DNA of 64,000 bases from Monodelphis domestica (taxonomy: Eukaryota > Chordata > Mammalia > Didelphimorphia > Didelphidae). Within the stretch, counting starts at the first letter, position 1. Every line of letters begins with the position of its first letter. The position numbers and the translations under genes were made by a program. The notes below the pieces were generated by a model that was given only the letters and a program-made list of their open reading frames with translations, searched no databases and was not told the DNA's origin. Below are positions 56,308 to 64,000 of this stretch, one piece after another. The stretch spans positions 191,036,834-191,100,833 of the forward strand of contig NC_077231.1 in NCBI RefSeq assembly GCF_027887165.1. Reading direction: 5' to 3'.

Positions 56308-59300
56308 TTATGTTCGATTATACCACAGTGTATTAGTCTCTGTGTACAATGTTCTCCTAGTTCTGCTCCTCTCGCTCTGCATCACTTCCTGGAGGTTGTT
56401 CCAGTCTCCATGGAACTTCTCCACTTTATTATTCCTTTGAGCACAATAGTATTCCATCACCAACATATACCACAGTTTGTTCAGCCATTCCCCAATTGAT
56501 GGGCATCCCCTCGTTTTCCAGTTTTGGGCCACCACAAAGAGCACAGCTATGAATATTTTTGTACAAGTCTTTGTGTCCATTATCTCTTTGGGGTACAGAC
56601 CCAGCAGTGCTATGGCTGGGTCAAAGGGTAGATATTCTTTTGTTGCCCTTTGGGCATAGTTCCAAATTGCCCTCCAGAATGGTTGGATCAGTTCACAGCT
56701 CCACCAGCAATGAATTAATGTCCCTACTTTGCCACATCCCCTCCAGCATTCATTACTTTCCTTTGCTGTCATGTTAGCCAATCTTCTAGGTGTGAGGTGA
56801 TACCTCAGAGTTGTTTTGATTTGCATCTCTCTGATTATAAGAGATTTAGAACACTTCTTCATGTGCTTGTTAATAGTTTTGATTTCTTTATCTGAGAACT
56901 GCCTATCCATTTCCCTTGCCCATTTATCAATTGGTGAATGGCTTGATTTTTTTGTACAATTGATTTAGCTCATTATAAATATGAGTAATTAAACCTTTGT
57001 CAGAGGTTTCTATGAAGATTTTTTCCCAATTTGTTGTTTCCCTTCTGATTTTAGTTACATTGGTTTTGTTTGTACAAAAGCTTTTTAGTTTGATGTATTC
57101 AAAATTATTTATTTTACATTTTGTGATTCTTTCTATATCTTGCTTGGTTTTAAAGCCTTTCCCCTCCCAAAGGTCTGACATGTATACTATTCTGTGTTTA
57201 CCCAATTTACTTATGGTTTCCTTCTTTATGTTTAAGTCACTCACCCATTTTGAATTTATCTTGGTGTAGGGTGTGAGGTGTTGATCTATTCCTAGTCTCT
57301 CCCACACTGTCTTCCAATTTTCCCAGCAGTTTTTATCGAATAGTGGATTTTTGTCCCAAAAGCTGGGATCTTTGGGTTTATCGTATACTGTCTTGCTGAG
57401 GTCGCTTTCCCCCAGTCTATTCCACTGATCTTCCTTTCTGTTTCTTAGCCAGTACCAAATTGTTTTGAAGACTGCTGCTTTGTAATATAGTTTTAGGTCA
57501 GGGACTGCAAGGCCCCCATCATATGTGGTTTTTTTTCATTATTTCCCTGGATATCCTTGATCTTTTGTTCTTCCAAATGAACTTTGTTATGGTTTTTTCT
57601 AAATCAGTGAAGAAGTATTTTGGTAGTTCAATGGGTATGGCACTAAATAGATAAATAAGTTTGGGTAGGATGGTCATTTTTATTATATTGGCTCGTCCTA
57701 TCCATGAGCAGTTAATGTTTTTCCATTTGTTCAAGTCTAGTTTTAGTTGTGTGGCGAGTGTTTTGTAGTTGTGTTCATATAGTTCCTGTGTTTGTCTCAG
57801 CAGATAGATTCCTAAGTATTTTATATTGTCTGGGGTGATTTTGAATGGTATTTTGCTTTCTAATTCTTGCTGCTGAAATGGGTTAGAGATATATAGAAAT
57901 GCTGATGACTTATGCGGGTTTATTTTGTATCCTGAAACTTTGCTAAAGTTGTTGATTATTTTGAGTAACTTTTTGGTAGATTCTCGGTTGATTCTCTAGG
58001 ATTCCTTAAGTAAACCATCATCTCATCCACAAAGAGTGATAGCTTGGTCTCCTCATTGCCAATTTTAATACCTTCAATTCCTTTATCTTCTCTAATTGCT
58101 ACTGCTAGTGTTTCTAGTACAATGTCAAATAGTAGAGGTGATAATGGGCATCCTTGTTTCACTCCTGATCTTATTGGGAATGCATCTAGTTTATCCCCAT
58201 TGCAGATGATATTAGCTGTTGGTTTTAGATATATACTGTTTATTATTTTTAGGAATGACCCTTCTATTCCTATGCTTTCTAGTGTTTTTAATAGGAATGG
58301 GTGTTGTATTTTATCAAAGGCTTTTTCTGCATCTATTGAAATAATCATGTGGTTCTTGCTAGTTTGCTTGTTGATGTGGTCAATTATGTGGATGGTTTTC
58401 CTAATGTTGAACCAGCCCTGCATCCCTGGTATGAATCCTACTTGATCATGGTGAATGATCCTTCTGATCACTTGCTGGAGTCTTTTTGCTAGTATCCTAT
58501 TTAAGATTTTTGCATCTATATTCATTAGGGAGATTGGCCTATAGTTTTCTTTCTCTGTTTTTGACCTGCCTGGTTTTGGAATCAGTACCATGTTTGTGTC
58601 ATAAAAGGAGTTTGGTAGAACTCCCTCTTTGCTTATTATGTCAAATAGTTTGTATAGTATTGGGATTAACTGTTCTCTGAATGTTTGATAGAATTCACAG
58701 GTGAATCCATCAGGCCCTGGGGATTTTTTCTTAGGAAGTTCTTTGATGGCTTGTTGGATTTCAATTTCTGATATGGGATTATTTAGGAATTCTATTTCCT
58801 CTTCTGTTAGTCTAGGCAGTTTGTATTTTTGTATATATTCATCCATTTCTCCTAAATTGGTGTATTTATTGCCATATAATTGGGCAAAGTAATTTTTAAT
58901 GATTGCCTTAATTTCCTCTTCATCGGAGGTGCTGTCCCCCTTTTCATCTTTAATGCTGTGAATTTGCTTTTCTTCCTTCCTTTTTTAATTAGATTGACCA
59001 GTACTTTGTCTATTTTGTTTGTTTTTTCAAAGTACCAGCTTCTTGTCTTATTTATTAAATCAATAGTTCTATCACTTTCTATTTTATTAATTTCTCCCTA
59101 AATTTTTAGGATTTCTAATTTGGTTTTCTGCTGGGGGTTTTTAATTTGATAGCTTTCGAGTTTTTTCATTTGAATTTCCAATTGATTGATCTCTGCTCTC
59201 CCTTGTTTGTTAATATAAGCATTCAGGGATATGAATTTACCTCTGATTACCGCTTTGGCTGCATCCCAAAAGGTTTGAAAGGATGTCTCGCCATTGTCAT

Positions 59301-60126
59301 TTTCCTCAATGAAATTATTAATTGTTTCTATGATTTCTTCTTTAACTAAACGGTTTTGGAGTATCATATTGTTTAATTTCCAATTGGTTTTAGATTTGGT
59401 TTTCCATGTACCATTACTAATCATTATTTTTATTGCCTTGTGATCTGAGAAGGCTGCATTCACTATTTCTGCTTTTTTGCATTTGTGTGCTATGTTTCTG
59501 TGACCTAATATATGGTCAATTTTTGTGAATGTGCCATGTGGTGCTGAGAAGAAGGTGTATTCCTTTTTATCCCTATTTATTTTTCTCCATATGTCTATTA
59601 ATTCTAATTTTTCTAAGATTTCATTCACTTCTTTTACCTCTTTCTTATTTATTTTTTGATTTGATTTATCTAAATTTGATAGTGGTTGGTTTAAGTCTCC
59701 CACTAGTATGGTTTTATTGTCTATTTCTTCCTTCAATTCTCCTAGTTTCTCCATTAGAAATTTGGGTGCTATATTATTTGGTGCATACATGTTGATTAAT
59801 GATATTTCCTCATTGTCTAGAGTCCCTTTTAACAAAATATAATTACCTTCCCTATCCCTTTTGATCAGGTCTATTTTTGCATTGGCTTTATCAGATATCA
59901 TGATTACCACTCCTGCCTTCTTTCTATCAGTTGAGGCCCAGAAGGTCTTACTCCATCCTTTAATTCTGACCTTGTGGGTGTCAACCCGCCTCATGTGTGT
60001 TTCTTGAAGACAACATATGGTAGGGTTTTGGATTCTAATCCATTCTGCTATTTGTCTACATTTTATGGGTGAGTTCATCCCATTCACGTTCAAAGTTATG
60101 ATTGTCATTTGTGGACTCCCTGGCAT
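56308..60126 (-). pseudogene. LINE-1 ORF2 (endonuclease, reverse transcriptase), broken
   Basis: ATG at 60126 starts MPGSPQMTIITLNVNGMN. The endonuclease domain is well kept (QETH, VGDLNQPLS, FSDHKAIKI) to about residue 240. Reverse transcriptase blocks follow ([62 protein letters not shown]). The catalytic FADD motif reads FVDE (58022-58033), replacing the second catalytic aspartate. The C-terminal zinc-knuckle-like block CWRGCGKVGTLIHCWWSC is intact. Breaks: a TAG at 59098-59100, a frameshift near 58980, an 11-bp tandem duplication at 57975-57996, a frameshift in an A-run near 57533 and another near 56952. Length matches the usual 1270 or so residues, so nothing large is missing. Confidence 0.93.
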
Positions 60127-60659
60127 TTTGATTGCTTTCCCTAATTCTAACCTTTTCTTCTTTGGCTCTACCTTTTAGTCCAGTGATTTACTTTGAATCA
60201 GTCCCCCTTGTCCCCTCCCTTGATGTTTCCCTTTTTAGTCCCTCCCTTTTTCTTCCCTCCTCCTCCCCCCTCTCTTTCCCTCCCTTTTTGTTCTCCCTCT
60301 CCCCCTCCCCCCCTTGGTTTTCCCTTCTCCTTACCCTTGTTGGGTAAGATAGAATTCAAGATCCCAATGGATCTGGATGTTTTTCCCTCTCAGAGTTGAT
60401 TTCCCTGAGATTGAGGTTTAAGTAAACCCCCCCCCCCATCTTCCTCTCCTTCTTATAGGGGTTTTCTTCCCCTCCCCTTCCCATGTGAATCTTTGTGTGA
60501 GAATGATTATTCTATTTGGTCTTTCTTTACCCCCTATTTATACATTACATTTTCCCCACATATTAGTATACATAGATTGATATAAATGTAGTCCTTATAG
60601 AAGTGAGTTTGAGTAAAAGAAGAAGATAACATTTTCCCCTTTCCTTAGTATTTACCTTT
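60127..60659 (-). other. LINE-1 inter-ORF spacer
   Basis: 533 bp between ORF1 stop and ORF2 ATG, purine-rich on the coding strand (plus-strand C/T runs at 60240-60340 and 60428-60440). Human and mouse LINE-1 spacers are far shorter. It may be a family feature important for ORF2 translation, but no function can be read from it. Confidence 0.8.
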
Positions 60660-61625
60660 TCAGGTATTCCTTGCTCTTTGATTTTCGGTATCAAACTTTC
60701 CACAGAGCTCTGGTCTTTTCTTTGCAAAAAGTTGGAAGTCTTCTATTTTGTTGAATGCCCATACTTTCCCTTGGAAGTATATAGTCAGTTTTGCTGGGTA
60801 GCTGATTCTTGGTTGGAGACCCAGCTCTCTTGCCTTTCTGAAGATCATGTTCCATGCCTTACGATCATTCAGAGTAGAACTTGCAAGGTCTTGTGTGACC
60901 CTGATTGGCATTCCTTTATATCTAAATTGTCTTTTTCTGGCTTCCTGTAGGATTTTTTCTTTTGTTTGATAGCTTTGGAATTTGGCAATTACATTCCTGG
61001 GAGTTGTCTTTTGGGGGTTTAGTGTAGAAGGTGTTCTGTGAGCTCTGTCAGTGGCTGTATTGCCCCCTTGTTCTAGAATCTCTGGGCAATTTTCTTTGAT
61101 TATATCTTGTATCACCATGTCCAGTTTGGTGTTTATTTCTGGCTTTTCTGGGAGTCCAATTATTCTTAAATTATCCCTTCTCCCTCTATTTTCCAGATCT
61201 ATCACCTTGTCGGTGAGATATTTTATGTTCTCTTCTAATTTCTTGGTATTTTGGCTTTGCTTTATTAATTCTTGCTCTTTTACACGATCGTTGTCTTCCA
61301 GCTGCCTGATTCTGGCCTTTAAAGCCTGGTTTTCCTTTTCAGTTTCATCATACCGGTTTTGTAGATGCATGAATTTCTTTTGCATTATTTCCAACTTTTC
61401 CTCCCAGAAGGCTTCCATCTTTTTGGTCATTTCTGATTCAAATTCTTCATAGGTTTGTGGAGAGTTTCCATTTCTTTTGGAAGGTTTTGGAGCATTTTCT
61501 TGTATATTATCTTCTATCTGCTCTGTATTTTGTATTTTGGCTCCATAGAATGTGTCCAAAGTCGCCCCTTTCTTCTTATTTTTCTTGGTATTTTGGGGCT
61601 TCTGTGCTTCTGTGGAGTTTGCCAT
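60660..61625 (-). CDS. LINE-1 ORF1 protein, intact
   Basis: 321 codons, ATG at 61625. It encodes the RNA-binding chaperone that forms trimers and coats LINE-1 RNA in the retrotransposition particle. N-terminal basic segment (KKNKKKGATLDTF, residues 16-28), coiled coil about residues 50-150 (KKMEAFWEEKLEIMQKKFM), RRM from about 150 (RGRRDNLRIIGLPE), and C-terminal domain with RNVIAKFQSYQTKEKIL, KRQFRYKGMPIRVTQDLA and ARELGLQPRISYPAKLTIYF. Human ORF1p is 338 residues, so the length is normal. The frame has no stops or shifts, in contrast to ORF2, so it could still be translated if the element is transcribed. Confidence 0.95.
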   Translation of the reverse strand: MANSTEAQKPQNTKKNKKKGATLDTFYGAKIQNTEQIEDNIQENAPKPSKRNGNSPQTYEEFESEMTKKMEAFWEEKLEIMQKKFMHLQNRYDETEKENQALKARIRQLEDNDRVKEQELIKQSQNTKKLEENIKYLTDKVIDLENRGRRDNLRIIGLPEKPEINTKLDMVIQDIIKENCPEILEQGGNTATDRAHRTPSTLNPQKTTPRNVIAKFQSYQTKEKILQEARKRQFRYKGMPIRVTQDLASSTLNDRKAWNMIFRKARELGLQPRISYPAKLTIYFQGKVWAFNKIEDFQLFAKKRPELCGKFDTENQRARNT

Positions 61626-62243
61626 CTCTGAATGTGGAGGATTAGCTTTTCTTATCTCTGGTGTTCAGAGGCTTTAGTCCTGGGCAGATGGTTCTATGAG
61701 CTTCCCCTGGGTTAAACTGAATATGCCTCACTGGAACTGGAATGGAAGGGTCGGACCACGTTGCTTTCCGGAAGTTGCCTTCAGAATCGCTGGCCGTGAG
61801 GCTGTTTTGTTGGCCTGCGGGGGGATGGGCTGCAGCTTCCCCAAGCTCCGAGGACAGGGACTTTCACTGAGACTTGGATAGCAGGATCCAGCCCGAGGCT
61901 GTCTTGCTCCAGGCAGTGACTTTCACTGGGACTCGGATAGAAGGCCCTGAGGGTTGTTGTTCCGAGGACCCTGCTCTCTGAGCCAGGCCAGGCTGCGGCT
62001 TCCCGGAGCCTTGGACTCTGCGCTCCTACCCCTGAGGTCCGAGTGATCTCGGGTTCTGACTTTTGAGGGGAGCCGTACCTTTTGATCCAGGTCCAGGTCC
62101 AGGAGGAGGGTTCCCAGGGTCTGTGCTGTTGATCGTTTTGAATTTCGGCGCCTTAGGAGCTTATAGTTTGAGATCAGTGGGGAAGGGTTTTCCGGAGATC
62201 TGAACTTTAGCTTTCTCTAAGCCGCCATCTTAACCGGAAGTCT
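61626..62243 (-). promoter_or_regulatory. LINE-1 5' UTR and internal promoter
   Basis: 618 bp, GC-richer and CpG-richer than anything else nearby (e.g. 61740-61810, 61985-62150). This fits the CpG-bearing internal RNA polymerase II promoter of LINE-1. It starts on the minus strand with a short GACTTCCGGTTAAGATGGCG sequence. Confidence 0.85.
62221..62231 (-). promoter_or_regulatory. YY1-like site at LINE-1 start
   Basis: AAGATGGCGGC on the minus strand, about 12 bases from the element's first base, matches the YY1 core that fixes the transcription start of human LINE-1. The older LINE-1 has AACATGGCTGC in the same place (63764-63774). Confidence 0.75.
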
Positions 62244-62258
62244 CTATTTCCCACTTTT
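62244..62258. repeat. Target-site duplication, 5' side, of the full-length LINE-1
   Basis: CTATTTCCCACTTTT, identical to 55950-55964. Confidence 0.95.
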
Positions 62259-62544
62259 ATTGCCAATATTCTTCCATCTTTTTCTAAGCCCCCAATTTAA
62301 ATTCTTCAAGAGCTTGTTGCCAATTTCCTTTTTTTGAAGATTTGCATGCATTTATTTGTTCATCCTCTTCTACTATTTCATCTGCAGTCTAGATTTTTCC
62401 TCCATAAAAATCATGCAGGGTCAAAACCTTCTTCTTGTTCTTCTTGGTGTTAGGAAGTTGTTTTTCCTGGGCATTGTTTGCTGTCACTATGCTGGTTTTT
62501 CCTTCCCTGATATAATGGAGAAGGTTTGTAGGTGGCAAAAGAAA

Positions 62545-63281
62545 TAGGATCTAGGAGAGACAACTGATGTTTAGTTTGACTCAGAGAGAGAAGAAGGGGT
62601 TTGATTAGTTTCCCTCTTCAGCCTTCCCTCCTCAGCTATGGTTGCTCTCACAGATTTGCTCTAATCCCTCTTGTCCTCCTCCACTGCTAGAGCCAAAATG
62701 TTTCCCTCCCTCTTTAATCTGTTCCACTCACACTTGATTCAAATTTGGGAAAGGATAACCACTTTAATGTAAATTAATTCAATTAGGGTAATACAAAGTA
62801 ATGGCTGGCAGGGAAAAGAATGGGAAAGGAAAATGGGGGAAAAAGTGGTCCCTTTCTGTAACTAACCCCTTTTCCCTCCCTCCTCAAGTTTGGGAGGAAC
62901 TCAGGCTTTGGCAGCCTGAACCCCCTGAGAGATAACCAGGTTGACTGACCCTGGGTTTGGCCCCTAGCCACAGTTTATTCCCAGGACAACAGGAATTAAG
63001 GTAAAGTCTGACAAAGACTCAAAACGTCTTTTCTCAGGTTTCTCTTCAGTAATCTTTTCAATTGGGAAATACTAGGGGGAAGAATTTTCAGTCACTAGCA
63101 GGAAAAAGGGGGGGGTAACCCTCAGGAGAAAGTCTTAACCTGCCCTCTCTCTTTAGCTTCTCACAACTGAGAGACCAACTGCTCTTCAGAAGGAACCTTC
63201 TGGCTTCTCAAGATTCCAGCTTCCTGGGGCCCCTCCCTTGATGAGGAGAAAACTCTTCCTTTAGTGCCAGCCTCTGTCCCA
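62545..63281 (-). mobile_element. LTR (family A), third copy, in older LINE-1 5' UTR
   Basis: The minus strand starts TGGGACAGAGGCTGGCACTA and follows the 12-kb LTR: GGAGGGGCCCCAGGA, CCTGAGGGTTACCC, GGGTCAGTCAACCTGG, ATTTACATTAAAGTGGTTAT. LINE-1 5' UTR sequence lies on one side and LINE-1 ORF1 start on the other. The distal boundary near 62545 is approximate and no target duplication was identified. Confidence 0.78.
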
Positions 63282-64000
63282 CTTTCCAGTCAGAAGTCTG
63301 TGTGAGGAGGGCAGGCTCTCTTTGTATGGAGCTAAAGAGCAAGGTTTTTGCCTAAGGCCATCTCTCAAGTCTCTGGAGCTTCTACTGTTTGCAGCCATGC
63401 CCAAGGTCTGCATTCTTCTGCCTGTTGGGGTCTCAAGTCTAGCTGCTCTCAGGGGTAGGTCTTTGGTAGTCTTAACTGCCAAGGACCTAGAGGTGTCCCT
63501 CACTCGCTCACTGATTCTAGTGCCCACTGGCTCTGAGTCTAGTGTACTGGCTCCATAGATGGGGGAAGGTAGATCAGCTTGCATTTTGGTGGAAACTATT
63601 TCACCCCCTTATAGTTTGGAAATGCCCAAATCCCAAGTACCTTCAATGCTGCACCGTCCTGAAGAGTCCCTTTGTTCATATGGATTCTTTTTTTTTTTTT
63701 TTGCCTTTTGAGGTAGTCTATATCAGTAGGCAATTAGGAGAAGTAGATTTCTGCTTCTAAACTGCAGCCATGTTTACCCGGAAGTCTTCAGTGGTAAGAC
63801 TTTAAATGGGAATAGGGTACTTATCAGTTTCCTAAACTGGGAGGAACACAGCTGGTGGATGTTCAGGCTGATAGCAAAGGAAAGAGAAACTCTAAACTTC
63901 TCAGATTTGAAGCTGAGAAAGACAGATTTCAACCATGTTACACACACATAATTTTAGTGTATCCATAGAGGTTCACATTTATAAGCAGTGTAGTAGGGCC

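Larger units (their letters stand above)
55965..62243 (-). mobile_element. Full-length LINE-1 (6279 bp)
   Basis: The element is complete from 5' end to A-rich tail, inserted in ORF1 of the older LINE-1. It has perfect 15-bp target duplications CTATTTCCCACTTTT at 55950-55964 and 62244-62258. Order on the minus strand: 5' UTR (618 bp), ORF1 (966 bp, intact), an unusually long spacer (533 bp), ORF2 (3.8 kb, broken), a 3' UTR with a G-rich run, AATAAA and a short tail. It is the youngest LINE-1 in the window by preservation. Not autonomous because ORF2 is broken and its reverse transcriptase motif altered. Confidence 0.96.
55172..63787 (-). mobile_element. Older LINE-1, 3'-truncated, hosting two insertions
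   Basis: Pieces at 55172-55949, 62259-62545 and 63282-63787 are collinear parts of one minus-strand LINE-1. From 63787 come the 5' end (CTTCCGGGTAAACATGGCTG), the 5' UTR, the ORF1 start near 62440, ORF1 coiled coil and RRM (55657-55842) and ORF1 C-terminal domain (HRIPSTIYPQKTTPRNVIV, KILQEAKKRQFRYQGAPIR). It stops near 55172, so ORF2 and the 3' end are gone. A full-length LINE-1 occupies 55965-62243 and an LTR 62545-63281. Confidence 0.82.

Noticed and set aside
58044-58445. 133-residue plus-strand frame, and similar plus-strand frames at 59529-59795 and 61051-61452
   Set aside because: Antisense shadows of LINE-1 ORF2 and ORF1.
1-64000. A new multi-gene biological system
   Set aside because: No set of neighbouring intact genes exists here; long frames are explained by transposons, retrocopies or simple repeats.

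Overview
The window looks like ordinary, repeat-dense, AT-rich intergenic DNA from a marsupial. The evidence is the repeat content: many tRNA-headed SINEs whose tails resemble RTE/BovB ends, older MIR/MAR1-like and L2 relics, and LINE-1 copies of a marsupial type (ORF2 C-terminus with GCPSIGEWLNKLWY and a 5' end that reads CTTCCGG then AAGATGGCGGC). The species cannot be fixed from sequence alone; opossum, dasyurid and diprotodont genomes all fit. I found no intact host gene, no CRISPR array and no bacterial-style operon. Almost every long open frame belongs to a transposable element, a retrocopy or a simple repeat.

1-11.9 kb: SINE and L2 relics, a 5'-end-only retropseudogene of CCDC88A (girdin) beside a LINE-1 fragment, a short U6 snRNA 5' fragment, a possible CR1/L3-type LINE relic and a truncated LINE-1.

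11.9-19.3 kb: a three-layer nest. A SINE is split by a solo LTR, and the LTR is split by a TRIM59 retrocopy with a poly(A) tail and 15-bp target-site duplications. The retrocopy lies in the same orientation as the LTR and keeps an open RING plus B-box frame. A second LTR of that family and the 5' half of an old LINE-1 follow.

19.3-41.9 kb: mostly single-copy-looking DNA with scattered SINE, MIR and L2 relics, a candidate retrocopy, a solo LTR, a LINE-1 with clear target-site duplications whose 5' junction carries a copy of sequence lying about 1.1 kb away, and a 620-bp LINE-1 tail.

42.0-45.8 kb: a class I-like endogenous retrovirus fossil on the minus strand with two LTRs, a polypurine tract, part of integrase and GTTG direct repeats at its ends. 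A solo LTR of another family sits inside its 5' LTR. 46-51.5 kb holds SINEs, L2, an unidentified 281-bp retrocopy and copies of a middle-repetitive family. 52.0-54.5 kb holds another LTR and retroviral fossils in an unexpected order.

55.2-63.8 kb: a nest of LINE-1s. A full-length 6.28-kb LINE-1 (intact ORF1, broken ORF2) with perfect 15-bp target-site duplications is inserted in ORF1 of an older LINE-1, whose 5' UTR also holds a third LTR of the 12-kb family. Nothing here acts as a pathway. The interest lies in how the elements inserted into each other and in possible LTR capture of the TRIM59 retrocopy. All family calls and percentages of similarity were made by eye without database searches.
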